A stretch of DNA of 64,000 nt, taken from positions 1-64,000 of the forward strand of contig CAVQWR010000005.1 in NCBI GenBank assembly GCA_963717695.1, read 5' to 3'. A program made the position numbers and the translations under genes. This DNA is from CAIWHR01 sp963717695. GTDB lineage: Bacteria > Pseudomonadota > Gammaproteobacteria > Burkholderiales > Casimicrobiaceae. The notes beneath the pieces were generated by a model. It was given only the letters and a program-made list of their open reading frames with translations. It was not told the DNA's origin and did no database searches. Numbering within the stretch: the first letter of the stretch is position 1; every line of letters begins with the position of its first letter. This document shows positions 45,922 through 54,690 of the stretch, piece after piece.

Positions 45922-46569
45922 TCAGTTGTTCGGTCGGTAGTCCGGAGCGCTGCCGGTCGGAGGTCCGTACGAAACGGGACGCGGCGCATAGCCGTTCGGA
46001 TTCGCGTTGTAGCGATAGTTGCCCTGGCCATAGTTCGACGGGGGCGCCGGATAGTTGGGAGGCGGCGGCGCGTAGCCGTTGTTCGGCGGCGGAGCGTACT
46101 GGCTTCCGTACTGCGGAGCATAGCCGGCGCTTGGGGCGTAGCTGCCGGGAGCGCGATACGCGGCGCGGTAGGCGGGTCGTGCGGGCGCGTAAGCCTGTGG
46201 CGCGGCATAGTAAGGTGCGGGAGCGCTGTTGTAATACGCGGGAGGTGTGGCGTAGCCGGGTTGCGCGTATGCGGGTTGCCCGTAACCGGGCGCCGGCGCG
46301 TAGCCATCGGCGACGGGCGCGCCACTGTAGGCGCCTGCCGGATAGTATGGCGCGCGCGCCGCGGCGCCGATGAGCGCGAACGGCAGCGTGACGATCGCGG
46401 CCGCGGTGCCGACGACGGCGGCCGCGAGGCCGAAGATCGGGTAGAACGGATTCACGTAGTAGCCGCCGTGATAGTGGCGACCGCCGCCGTTCCCGAACGC
46501 CGATGAAACGGGTGCCGCGGCGAGGACGATCGCCAGTGCGCCGATACCTGCCGCCTTGAATCGCGTCAT
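45922..46569 (-). CDS. Tyr/Pro-rich exported or membrane protein
   Basis: A 215-residue protein from the ATG at 46,569 with an AAGGAG ribosome site. A signal peptide (AAGIGALAIVLAAAPVSSAFG) is followed by a hydrophobic stretch (FGLAAAVVGTAAAIVTLPFA) and a long low-complexity tail of Tyr, Pro and Ala (for example PAYRAAYRAPGSYAPSAGYA). Proteins of this kind occur in the envelope of many Proteobacteria; function is unknown. It ends 26 bases upstream of the tetR start on the same strand. Confidence 0.7.
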   Translation of the reverse strand: MTRFKAAGIGALAIVLAAAPVSSAFGNGGGRHYHGGYYVNPFYPIFGLAAAVVGTAAAIVTLPFALIGAAARAPYYPAGAYSGAPVADGYAPAPGYGQPAYAQPGYATPPAYYNSAPAPYYAAPQAYAPARPAYRAAYRAPGSYAPSAGYAPQYGSQYAPPPNNGYAPPPPNYPAPPSNYGQGNYRYNANPNGYAPRPVSYGPPTGSAPDYRPNN

Positions 46570-46762
46570 GTGATGCTCCTTGGTGGGATCGCCGCTGCGT
46601 CCAGCACGGGCGACCGGCCCCACCGTAGCACCCGGCATAATGCAACGCAACCGTACCGTTTCAAGGGACATTGCGGACGGGGGGCCGGATTCGCCGGGCG
46701 CGAGGTGACGGTGGATGGGGAAGCGCGGGTCTCCGCTTGCGCAAAGCGGTCGGGCGAAGGCG

Positions 46763-47101
46763 CTACTGAATCTTGACGCGCATCACTTTCCTGTCGTATT
46801 CCGCCTCGGTCTTCGGCGTGATCTCGACACCGCCGCCGGCGAAGACGCGGCCCCCGCCGCGGCGGCATTCGTTGCGCGCGTACTGGCACGGTCCCATCTC
46901 GGGATGCTTCGCGCAAAGTGTGTAGACATTCGGCGTGAATTCGATGGGTGCCTGGGTGCGGACGCCGTTGGCGTCGGTGACGCACACGTAGAGCTTGTCC
47001 GGCGGGACGACGATCGGTGCCGGATCGGCGGCGAATGCCGCGCCGGAGAGCGCCAACACGGCGCCGGTGAGCAGCAGGCGGAAGGCAGGCGAATCACGCA
47101 T
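46763..47101 (-). CDS. Small periplasmic protein with paired cysteines
   Basis: A 112-residue secreted protein with a signal peptide (AFRLLLTGAVLALSGAAFA). The mature part contains DKLYVCVTDANGVRTQAPIE, LCAKHPEMGPCQYARNECRR and a positively charged end (EYDRKVMRVKIQ). Four cysteines suggest disulfides. I do not recognise a named family. It lies about 80 bases after the LOG-like gene on the same strand. Confidence 0.65.
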   Translation of the reverse strand: MRDSPAFRLLLTGAVLALSGAAFAADPAPIVVPPDKLYVCVTDANGVRTQAPIEFTPNVYTLCAKHPEMGPCQYARNECRRGGGRVFAGGGVEITPKTEAEYDRKVMRVKIQ

Positions 47102-47181
47102 CGGTTCGAATGTCTCGCAGCAAATGTGGCCGTGCGTACCGGGGCGGATGGATCCGTGACTGCGAATCTGGCCGCGCGTTC

Positions 47182-47838
47182 CTAGTCGTGCATGCCAAGC
47201 ACGGCCATGGCGACGCGCTCGACAGCGGATTGCGTGTTCTCGACGTGCACGACGCCGTCGAGCTGCGCCGCGCCTTCCATGCCGATGACGAGCTTGTGGA
47301 ACTGGCGTCCGAGCGCCACTTCGGAGAGCGTTCCGTAACTGTCGCCAATGGCGATGAGGCAGAACGACGCGCGGGCGATCAGCGCGTTGCGCGCTTCGCC
47401 GATGCCCGTCGCGACGACGATGCTGGCGAACGGGTTGGCAAGCGACGGATCGGCGTCGGGCAGCATCGCAATCGACGTGCCGCCCACGCGCGTCGCGCCC
47501 TCGCATACCGCCTGCATCACGCCGCCGCGCCCGCCGCACAGCACGACGAAGCCGCAGTCGGCGAGGCGCTCGCCGAGGCGGGAGGCGGTCTGCATCTGCG
47601 CGGGCGTCGCGTCGCGCGGGCCGATGACGCCGATGGGCTCGCGCAGCGGCACCTGGCTGTCGTGCTGCAGCCACGTCACGGCACCGAGCAGATCCACCGT
47701 CTCGCCCTTGAGGCGTCCCTCGCCGGTCGAGTCCGCGATCCAGGTGCGCGTCAGCGCATCGAAGCGCCGCCCGCCCGCGTCGAACAGCTCGTGCGCCGCG
47801 CGGTGGAGGTCAAAGGTGTCGTTCGTGACGTGAGCCAA
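47182..47838 (-). CDS. LOG-family (lysine decarboxylase-like) nucleotide-binding protein
   Basis: A 218-residue protein with a Rossmann-like LOG fold: PIGVIGPRDATPAQMQTASR, FVVLCGGRGGVMQAVCEGA, and a degenerate PGGxGT loop in IAIGDSYGTLSEVALGR. LOG enzymes release cytokinin-type bases or hydrolyse nucleotides; this variant resembles the TIGR00725 group of uncertain activity. The start is a TTG at 47,838 placed after GGAG and inside the 3' end of the ABC permease gene (29-base overlap), so it is translationally coupled to the importer. That link hints at a nucleoside-like or related substrate, but this is only context. Confidence 0.75.
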   Translation of the reverse strand: MAHVTNDTFDLHRAAHELFDAGGRRFDALTRTWIADSTGEGRLKGETVDLLGAVTWLQHDSQVPLREPIGVIGPRDATPAQMQTASRLGERLADCGFVVLCGGRGGVMQAVCEGATRVGGTSIAMLPDADPSLANPFASIVVATGIGEARNALIARASFCLIAIGDSYGTLSEVALGRQFHKLVIGMEGAAQLDGVVHVENTQSAVERVAMAVLGMHD

Positions 47839-48655
47839 TCCATTCTCCGAAGGTCAGGAAGGTCGAGCAGACCGCGGTGATCATCAGCGCCAGCGCCGCC
47901 GCTGCCGGGAAATCCGAGCCCTGCTCGGAGATGAGGCTGTAGAGGCGCAGCGGAAGGATCGGCAATTGAGTGCCGACCAGCGCGAGCGCCGTGCCGTAGG
48001 CGCCGAAGACGACCGCGGCGACGAGACAGTACGCCGCCAGGATCGGCGCCATGACCTGCGGCAGCAGCACCTGCCGGAATGCCTGCGCCGCAGTGGCGCC
48101 GAGCGATTCCGCCGCCGCGAGCTGTGCGCTGTCGAAATTGACGAGCACGGGCAGGATGCCGATGACGACCCGTGGAATGAGGTAATACGACGAGGCGAAC
48201 GCAAGCCCGACCGGCGTGAACAGCGCGCCGCCGATGGACGCGGCGTCGAATCCCAGCCCGGCGAGCATCTGCGTGACGAATCCCGCGCGGCCGTAGCCCA
48301 GGATGAATCCGTAGGCGACGATGAGGCCGGAGAAGGTGAGCGGCAGCGCGATGATGAACGAAAGGATCGTGCGCCGGCGCGCGGACAGCCGCGACAGATG
48401 CAGCGCGACGGCGAGGCCAACGGCGGTCGACAGCGTTGCCGCGACGAACGTCAGCGCCGCGCTTCCCGCGAGTGCGCGCCAGAAGCCCGCCGTCGCGAAC
48501 ACGCGCGCGAACGCGGCCGTGCCTTCGCGCATCGCGTCGATCGCGACGCCCGCCACGGGCAGCGCGAAAAAGAGCGCGAGGAGCGACACGGCAGGCAGCG
48601 CGAGCGCTGCCTGCGCACGCCTAGACACTCCGGCGCCTCCCACCTTCGCCGGCAA
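47810..48655 (-). CDS. ABC transporter permease (iron/thiamine/polyamine type)
   Basis: A 281-residue permease with six membrane helices. Family features are the N-terminal LPAVSLLALFFALPVAGVAI, FIIALPLTFSGLIVAYGFIL, and the ATPase-contact loop EAA motif in ESLGATAAQAFRQVLLPQVM. It belongs to the binding-protein-dependent group used for Fe3+, thiamine, polyamines or aminoethylphosphonate. It follows the substrate-binding gene by 18 bases and overlaps the LOG-like gene. The partner permease is at 50,861-51,652. Confidence 0.93.
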   Translation of the reverse strand: MPAKVGGAGVSRRAQAALALPAVSLLALFFALPVAGVAIDAMREGTAAFARVFATAGFWRALAGSAALTFVAATLSTAVGLAVALHLSRLSARRRTILSFIIALPLTFSGLIVAYGFILGYGRAGFVTQMLAGLGFDAASIGGALFTPVGLAFASSYYLIPRVVIGILPVLVNFDSAQLAAAESLGATAAQAFRQVLLPQVMAPILAAYCLVAAVVFGAYGTALALVGTQLPILPLRLYSLISEQGSDFPAAAALALMITAVCSTFLTFGEWIGSRHERHL

Positions 48656-48673
48656 CCGCGCCAGGCACGCCGG

Positions 48674-49765
48674 TCACTTGCTGCCCGTTGCCGCGGCCCA
48701 GCCCTTGTCGATGTCGGCCTTCTTCGCCGCCGCCGCCTTGACGTCGAGCGGGCGCACCTGCGGTGCCGACGGCAGCTTGTCGGCAACGCTTTCGGGAAGC
48801 TTGACGCCGGGCACCGACGGGCGCACGAAGCCCTGCGCGAAGATGCCCTGGCCGAAGTCGGTCATGATCATGTTGAGCCACAACTTGCCGGCATTCGGGT
48901 TAGGACCCTTTTCGACGAGGCTGATGCCATAGGGCGCCGCCGCCGAGGCTTCCTTCGGGATGACCACGGCGACGGCGTCGCCGAGGCCGTCGGTGTACTT
49001 GGCCTTGAGGCCGTCGTTCTCGTAGGAAATCCAGATCGGGATCTCGCCCTTGACGAACTGCGCGTACGGCGTCGTGCCGAGCACGCGCAGCACGTTGCCC
49101 GACTGGTGCAGCTTGCCGAAGTAGTCGAGGCCCGGCTGGACGTTGTTCATGTCGCCGCCCATGCCGAAGTTCGCGGCGAAGGCGATCACCTGGCCGACGC
49201 CGGTCGAGCGCGGGTCGAGGTAGACGACTGTGTTCTTGTACTCGGGCTTCAGGAGGTCGGCCCACGACTGCGGCACGTTCTTCACGAGCTTGGTGTTGAC
49301 GACGAACGCGACGGTCAGCGAGTGGATGGTGAACCACTTGCCGTCGGGATCGCGGAACACCGGCGGCAGCTTGTCGAAGTTGACCGGCTTGAACGGCGCG
49401 ACGACGCCCTTGTTGACGGCGTCGATCGCCGAGGCCGCGAAGTAATACGCGGTGTCGGCCTGCGGGCGATTGCGCGCCTTGTCGAGGGCGACGACGGTCG
49501 CTGCGGAGCCGATGTCGTTGTAGGTGATCTCGACGTCGGGGTAGCGCTTCTTGAACGCGGCGAACTGCGCGGCCCAGTTGGCCCACGTCGGTCCGGTGTC
49601 GAAGCTGACGACCATGCCTTCCTTCTTCGCCGCTTCATAGAGCGCCTTCTCGCCCGGATAGAGCTCGGGACTGTCGAGGACGGTCTGCGCGAAGGCGGCG
49701 GAGGCGCCGAATGCGATGGCTACGGCAGCGACGGCTTGCGCGAATCTGCGGTAATGGTGACGCAT
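48674..49765 (-). CDS. ABC transporter substrate-binding protein (family 1)
   Basis: A 363-residue periplasmic protein with a signal peptide (FAQAVAAVAIAFGASAAFA). Features are LYEAAKKEGMVVSFDTGPTW, QFAAFKKRYPDVEITYNDIG, WFTIHSLTVAFVVNTKLVKN, PQSWADLLKPEYKNTVVYLD and EIPIWISYENDGLKAKYTDG. It falls in the Fe3+/thiamine/aminoethylphosphonate-like group, but the conserved Tyr pair of ferric-binding proteins is not evident, so I leave the substrate open. It lies between the ATPase gene (13 bases upstream) and the second permease gene (18 bases downstream), in one operon of four transport genes. Confidence 0.93.
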   Translation of the reverse strand: MRHHYRRFAQAVAAVAIAFGASAAFAQTVLDSPELYPGEKALYEAAKKEGMVVSFDTGPTWANWAAQFAAFKKRYPDVEITYNDIGSAATVVALDKARNRPQADTAYYFAASAIDAVNKGVVAPFKPVNFDKLPPVFRDPDGKWFTIHSLTVAFVVNTKLVKNVPQSWADLLKPEYKNTVVYLDPRSTGVGQVIAFAANFGMGGDMNNVQPGLDYFGKLHQSGNVLRVLGTTPYAQFVKGEIPIWISYENDGLKAKYTDGLGDAVAVVIPKEASAAAPYGISLVEKGPNPNAGKLWLNMIMTDFGQGIFAQGFVRPSVPGVKLPESVADKLPSAPQVRPLDVKAAAAKKADIDKGWAAATGSK

Positions 49766-49778
49766 CGTTTTTCTCCCT

Positions 49779-50864
49779 TCAGGGGTGGTGCAGGAACTGG
49801 ATGGCATCGCGGGGAATGCGGATGAATTCGATAGTATCGCGCGCATTGGTCTCGATTTCGAGCCGTGTCGTGCCGACCGTGGCTTCGACACGGCGGGAGG
49901 CTCCGAAAAACCGGTCCCGGGCGGCGCGCGCGGCGAAAATATTCTCGCCGGCGGCATCGCGGACGAGCTCGATGCGCTCCGGGCGCACCAGGAGCCGCAC
50001 CGCGCTTCCCGCTGCCCGTCCGTGCGGCCGCGTCGTCAGCCGCCCGAGCGGCGTGTCGACCGCGTCCGGGCCGGACGCACTGCCGTCGATGAGGTTCGCG
50101 CGGCCGACGAAATTGGCGACGAAGTCGTCGGCGGGCGTGTCGTAGATCGCAAGCGGCGCGGCGTCCTGCACGATGCGGCCATCGCGCATCACGATCACGC
50201 GGTCGGCGAGCGACAGCGCCTCGTCCTGGTCGTGCGTGATGAGGAGCGAGGCGATCGCGTGCTCGCGCTGGATGCGGCGGATCTCGTCGCGCATGGTCAT
50301 CCGGGTCGCGGCGTCGAGCGCCGACAGCGGCTCGTCCAGCAGCAGCGCATGCGGCTCGAAGATCAGCGCGCGGGCCAGCGCCACGCGCTGCTGCTGGCCG
50401 CCGGACAGCTGTGCGGGAAGTCGATCGGCGAATCCGCCGAGCCCGACCTGATCGAGCATTGCCAGTGCGCGCTTGCGCCGGTCAGCGACCGCAACGCCGC
50501 GCACGCGCAGCGGATACGCGACGTTCTCCCACACGCGCATGTGCGGAAAGAGGGCGTAGCTCTGGAACACGATCCCGCACTCGCGCGAGCGCACCGGCAA
50601 CGTGCTGACGTCGTTGCCCTTGAGCCGGATCGTGCCGGCCTCCGGCTTCAGGAATCCGGCGATGAGGCGAAGCAGCGTCGTCTTGCCGCAACCCGACGGC
50701 CCGATGCAGACGACGAGCTCGCCCGGCGCGATGGTCAGCGAGACATCCTGCACGCCGGCCGCGCTGCCGGGATACCGGAAGCTGACACCGTCGAGCGCGA
50801 CCGCCGTGGCGAGTCCCGCGGCGCTCCCGTGCGGGAAGGGGACCACCGATGCCGCCGCGTTCAC
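49779..50864 (-). CDS. ABC transporter ATP-binding protein
   Basis: A 361-residue ATPase from a GTG at 50,864 that overlaps the stop of the upstream permease gene (GTGA). Walker A is CIGPSGCGKTTLLRL, the signature is QLSGGQQQRVALARALIF, Walker B is PHALLLDEPLSALDA, and the switch His is in LLITHDQDEALSLADRVIVM. The C-terminal ~100 residues form a TOBE-like regulatory domain (VRLLVRPERIELVRD). It is PotA/FbpC-like and drives the importer encoded around it. Confidence 0.95.
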   Translation of the reverse strand: MNAAASVVPFPHGSAAGLATAVALDGVSFRYPGSAAGVQDVSLTIAPGELVVCIGPSGCGKTTLLRLIAGFLKPEAGTIRLKGNDVSTLPVRSRECGIVFQSYALFPHMRVWENVAYPLRVRGVAVADRRKRALAMLDQVGLGGFADRLPAQLSGGQQQRVALARALIFEPHALLLDEPLSALDAATRMTMRDEIRRIQREHAIASLLITHDQDEALSLADRVIVMRDGRIVQDAAPLAIYDTPADDFVANFVGRANLIDGSASGPDAVDTPLGRLTTRPHGRAAGSAVRLLVRPERIELVRDAAGENIFAARAARDRFFGASRRVEATVGTTRLEIETNARDTIEFIRIPRDAIQFLHHP

Positions 50865-51652
50865 GCCGCCGCCACTTTCATGCGCCCCGCGCCGCCCGAG
50901 ACGAGACCGCCGGCGATCGCCGCGGCGAGCGCCAGCAGCAGCAGCACGACGGTCGCGGCGCACGCGAAGCCGGTCGCGCCGTAGAATGCCTGCAGCAGCA
51001 CGACGGGGTAGGTGCGGTTGAGGAAGCCGGCGACGAGGTTCGAGAACTGGAATTCGCCCAGCGAAAGCGCGGCCACGATGATGAGGCCGGCGAGGATCGA
51101 CTGCCGGAGCGAGGGCACGACGACATACGCGAAGCGCTGCCAGCCGCGGCTGCCGAGCGAATCCGCGGCGTCCTCGAGCGCGTCGAGGCCGAGGCGCTGC
51201 ATGTCGGCGACGACCGCCTGCAGGAAGTACGGCAGTCCGAGCACGACATGGCCGGCCGCGAGCAGCCAGATGCTGCCGAGCCACGGGAGCGTGTCCGACG
51301 AGAACACGAGGATGAATCCGAACGCGAGCACGAGCGGCGGCAGCGCGACCGGCATCTGGTAGAGGACGCGGGCGAGCGAGCGGACCGTGCGGCTTCGCGC
51401 ACGGAAGATCGCGTATGCGAGCGGCAGCCCGAGTGCCACGCACGCCGCGCAGGCGATGGCGGCGACCGCGAGGCTTGCGCCGAACGCGCGGCGGAAGCTC
51501 GGGTCCGCGGCCACGTCGTGGTACCACTGCAGCGTGAACCCCGTCGGCAGCACCGTGTTGAGCCAGAGATGGCCGAAGGAGCCGACGACGAGAAGCGCGA
51601 TCGGAACGGCGAGGTAGACGAGGTAGAACGCGGTGATCCAGCGCGGAAGCAT
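50861..51652 (-). CDS. ABC transporter permease, first gene of the importer operon
   Basis: A 263-residue PotC-like permease from the ATG at 51,652 (MLPRWITAFYLVYLAVPIAL); a longer frame is open to 51,724. Six membrane helices are visible, with PVALPPLVLAFGFILVF and the EAA-type loop in LEDAADSLGSRGWQRFAYVV. It pairs with the second permease at 47,810-48,655. The operon order is permease, ATPase, substrate-binding protein, permease, LOG-like gene. Confidence 0.92.
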   Translation of the reverse strand: MLPRWITAFYLVYLAVPIALLVVGSFGHLWLNTVLPTGFTLQWYHDVAADPSFRRAFGASLAVAAIACAACVALGLPLAYAIFRARSRTVRSLARVLYQMPVALPPLVLAFGFILVFSSDTLPWLGSIWLLAAGHVVLGLPYFLQAVVADMQRLGLDALEDAADSLGSRGWQRFAYVVVPSLRQSILAGLIIVAALSLGEFQFSNLVAGFLNRTYPVVLLQAFYGATGFACAATVVLLLLALAAAIAGGLVSGGAGRMKVAAA

Positions 51653-51814
51653 GGCGCGAATGTATTCGGCTGGGAGCGGACGGGACAGCACGGATGCTAA
51701 CACCGTCGCTGCGGCACGGGCCAACCGCGCAGCGGCGACGATTCGCCGGTTTCTCGTTTGCGCACGTGAAGCGTAATATGACGCGCTTCGCTGCCTTCTC
51801 CCCGAGGAATTTCC

Positions 51815-53665
51815 ATGCGCGTCCTCCGGCTTTCACTTCTCGCCGCCGCCGCGTTCGCGGCACCCATCCACGCCGAGACGACAGCCGACCGCTGGAACCT
51901 CGGCGACATCTATCCGACGACCGCCGCATGGAACGCGGACGCGGACAAGCTCGACGGCCAGTTCAAGGAGTTCGCCGCCTGCAAGGGACACCTCGGGGAC
52001 AGCGCCGCGCGCTTTCGCCAGTGCCTCGATCTGCAGTTCGACATGACGAAGCGCTACTACCGGATGGCCGCCTTCGCGAGCGAACAGTCGTCGGAGGACA
52101 CCGGCAACGCGGCCTTCAAGGAGCTCGATCAGAAATCGGACATCATGGGCACGCGCCTCAACGAGGCCACCGCGTTCGTCGACCCCGAAGTGCTGCATCT
52201 CGGCAAGGGCCGGATCGACCAGTTTCTCAAGGAGGATCCGAAGCTCGCGATCTACCGGTTCCCGCTGGAGGAAACGCTGCGTCTCGCGCCGCACACGCTG
52301 TCCGACGAGGGCGAGTCGATCGTCGCGAAGTTCGGGCTGATGGACAACGCCGGCGGCTCGGCCTACACGATGCTCACCAATGCGGACATCCCCTGGCCGA
52401 AGATCAGGCTCTCGACGGGCGAAGAGGTGACGCTCGACGAATCCGCCTACACGAAGTACCGCGAGCTGCCGAACCGCGACGACCGCAAGAAGGTGATGGA
52501 TGCCTTCTTCGCCACGTTCAAGACCTACGAGCGCACGCTCGGCGTCACGCTGTACTCGCAGCTGAAGCAGAACGCCGTCTACGCGAAGGTGCGCAACTAT
52601 CCGGACTCGATCACGCGCTCGCTCGACGCGCGCAACACGCCGGTCGCGGTGTTCGACACGCTGATCCGCGAGACCAACGCGACGCTGCCCACGCTGCATC
52701 GCTATTTCCGCCTGCGCGCGAAGATGCTGGGCGTGCCCCGGCTCCACTACTACGACATCTATCCGCCGCTCGTGCACAGCGACGTCAAGCTGCCGTTCGA
52801 CGTGGGCAGGAAGCTCGTGCTGGAGGCGGTCGCGCCGCTCGGCAGCGACTACGTCGCCGCGATGACCCACGGGTTCGACAACCGCTGGATGGACACGTAT
52901 CCGCGCCCGCGCAAGCTGTCCGGCGCGCACATGGACGGCTACGCGTACGACGTGCACCCGTACGTACTGATGAACTACAACGACGACTACGAGTCGGTGA
53001 CGACGGTGGCGCACGAGTGGGGCCACGCGATGCACTCCTACCTCGCCAACAAGGCGCAGCCATTCCCGACGGCGAACTACGCGATCTTCATTGCCGAGAT
53101 CGCGTCGACCTTCAACGAGGAGCTCCTGCTGCAGCGGGTGCTGAAGACGGCGAAGAACGACGACGAGCGGCTCTACTACCTTGGCTACGCGCTGGAGCAG
53201 CTGCGCGGGACGTTCTACCGGCAGGCGATGTTCGCGGAATTCGAGCGCAACATCCACGCGCGCGCCGACAAGGGCGAACCGTTGACGGGTGAGGCGCTGA
53301 CCAAGACCTACTGCGAGATCCTGAAGCGCTACCACGGCGCGAAGGAAGGCGTGGTCGACATCGACGACGCCTACTGCGTCGAATGGGAATACATCCCGCA
53401 CTTCTACAACAGCTTCTACGTCTACCAGTACGCGACGTCGATTGCCGCGAGCGCGCTCTTCGCGCAGCAGGTCGGACGCAACGAGCCGGGCGCCCTTGAC
53501 CGCTATCTCGACCTCCTCAAGGCGGGTGGCTCCGGGTATCCGTACGAGCTCGTGAAGAAGGCGGGTGTGGATCTCGCGACGCCGGCGCCGTACCAGGCGC
53601 TCGCCGCGCGGATGAACTCGATCATGGACGAGATCGAGGCGATCCTCGCCCGGAAGGGCAAGTAG
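51815..53665 (+). CDS. M3-family oligoendopeptidase, exported
   Basis: A 616-residue zinc metallopeptidase of the PepF/oligoendopeptidase type. A signal peptide is likely (MRVLRLSLLAAAAFAAPIHA), so it acts in the periplasm. The N-terminal PepF domain includes YRMAAFASEQSSEDTGNAAF. The zinc motif is VAHEWGHAMHSYL (HEWGH at residues 400-404), with the third ligand Glu in FIAEIASTFNEELL about 25 residues later. The typical PYVLMNYNDDYESVTTVAHE and EWEYIPHFYNSFYVYQYATS follow family sequence. It cleaves oligopeptides. It is divergent from the ABC importer, so a peptide-related role for that importer is conceivable but unproven. Confidence 0.94.
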   Translation: MRVLRLSLLAAAAFAAPIHAETTADRWNLGDIYPTTAAWNADADKLDGQFKEFAACKGHLGDSAARFRQCLDLQFDMTKRYYRMAAFASEQSSEDTGNAAFKELDQKSDIMGTRLNEATAFVDPEVLHLGKGRIDQFLKEDPKLAIYRFPLEETLRLAPHTLSDEGESIVAKFGLMDNAGGSAYTMLTNADIPWPKIRLSTGEEVTLDESAYTKYRELPNRDDRKKVMDAFFATFKTYERTLGVTLYSQLKQNAVYAKVRNYPDSITRSLDARNTPVAVFDTLIRETNATLPTLHRYFRLRAKMLGVPRLHYYDIYPPLVHSDVKLPFDVGRKLVLEAVAPLGSDYVAAMTHGFDNRWMDTYPRPRKLSGAHMDGYAYDVHPYVLMNYNDDYESVTTVAHEWGHAMHSYLANKAQPFPTANYAIFIAEIASTFNEELLLQRVLKTAKNDDERLYYLGYALEQLRGTFYRQAMFAEFERNIHARADKGEPLTGEALTKTYCEILKRYHGAKEGVVDIDDAYCVEWEYIPHFYNSFYVYQYATSIAASALFAQQVGRNEPGALDRYLDLLKAGGSGYPYELVKKAGVDLATPAPYQALAARMNSIMDEIEAILARKGK

Positions 53666-53731
53666 CCGGCGGCTGAACCACGCTCGCAAACTCCGGTCTT
53701 ACGGCGAATAGCCGAAGGAGCGAGGCGCGAA

Positions 53732-54331
53732 ATGGAAAAGCAACTCTACAAGCCCCTGCCGATGACGGCGATGCGCGCCGGAACGATCTGCCAGCCGAAG
53801 GCATCGTACGTGCCGATGAAGGTGCGCGCCGACACGCCGGCGATCGAGGTGATGACCGACCTTCACCGCGTGCAGGCGGCGACGATCCGAGCCGACGCGA
53901 CGCTTGCGCAGGCACGACAGGCGATGATCGCGAGCGGCGTGCGGCTGCTTCTCGTCGTCGGGCTGCACGGCGTGATCGAAGGGCTCATCACCGCGCGCGA
54001 TCTGATGGGCGAGCGCCCCATCAACCTCCTGCGCGAGCGCGGCGGCCGGCACACGGCGCTCCTCGTCTCCGACGTGATGACTCCGCGCAGCGCGATCGAC
54101 GTGCTCGACATCGCGACCGTGCAGCGCGCCGAGGTTGGCGACGTCGTCGCGACGCTGAAGGAGGCGGGGCGCCAGCACGCGCTCGTCGTCGACCGCGACC
54201 CGCTGACGCACGAGGAAACGCTGCGCGGCATCTTCTCGGCCACGCAGATCGGGCGTCAGCTGGGCGTGCCGATTCTCATCTTCGAGGTCGCGCACACGTT
54301 CGCGGAGATCGAGGCCGAGCTCGCGAAATAG
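53732..54331 (+). CDS. CBS-domain protein
   Basis: A 199-residue protein made of a short leader and two CBS motifs. The first covers DATLAQARQAMIASGVRLLL and GVIEGLITARDLMGERPIN; the second covers VSDVMTPRSAIDVLDIATV and GRQHALVVDRDPLTHEET. CBS pairs bind adenosine nucleotides and act as energy sensors. No enzyme domain is attached, so it is a stand-alone regulator. The gene converges on tusA across the stem-loop at 54,336-54,356. Confidence 0.88.
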   Translation: MEKQLYKPLPMTAMRAGTICQPKASYVPMKVRADTPAIEVMTDLHRVQAATIRADATLAQARQAMIASGVRLLLVVGLHGVIEGLITARDLMGERPINLLRERGGRHTALLVSDVMTPRSAIDVLDIATVQRAEVGDVVATLKEAGRQHALVVDRDPLTHEETLRGIFSATQIGRQLGVPILIFEVAHTFAEIEAELAK

Positions 54332-54335
54332 TCGG

Positions 54336-54356
54336 CCGCGGCGCGCGGCGCCGCGG
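54336..54356. terminator. Bidirectional stem-loop between the CBS gene and tusA
   Basis: CCGCGGCGC (54,336-54,344) pairs with GCGCCGCGG (54,348-54,356) across a 3-base loop, exactly filling the 27-base gap between two convergent stops. It is a good candidate for a shared terminator. Confidence 0.65.
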
Positions 54357-54358
54357 GA

Positions 54359-54586
54359 CTACTTCTTCCGGATCAGGAACGTGTAGGTCTTGTCCGCCTC
54401 GGCGGACGAGATCAGCGCGTGCCCCGTCTGGTTCGCGAAGGCCTGCATGTCCTTGACCGATCCGGGATCGGTGGCGAGGATCTTCAGCACCTGCCCCGAC
54501 GCGAGCTCGTTGAGCGACTTCTTGGTCTTCAGGATCGGCAGCGGACACGAGAGTCCGCGCGCGTCGAGTTCCTTGTCGAATTCCAT
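54359..54586 (-). CDS. tusA: TusA-family sulfurtransferase
   Basis: A 75-residue single-domain protein with the family motif GLSCPLPILKTKKSLNELAS, where Cys14 in the CPxP motif carries persulfide sulfur. GQVLKILATDPGSVKDMQAF is also typical. TusA-like proteins relay sulfur for tRNA thiolation, molybdenum cofactor or sulfur oxidation; which pathway applies cannot be told because no partner (TusBCDE, DsrE) is nearby. I use tusA in the broad family sense. Confidence 0.85.
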   Translation of the reverse strand: MEFDKELDARGLSCPLPILKTKKSLNELASGQVLKILATDPGSVKDMQAFANQTGHALISSAEADKTYTFLIRKK

Positions 54587-54690
54587 GGCGATGTCTCCTG
54601 GGCGACACGGCGGCCGCCGAGTACCGCCATTGTCGCAAATTTGCCGGTTGCGGGGCGCGCCGGCCCCGCCGAGGGCGGCAGCGCGCCCGC

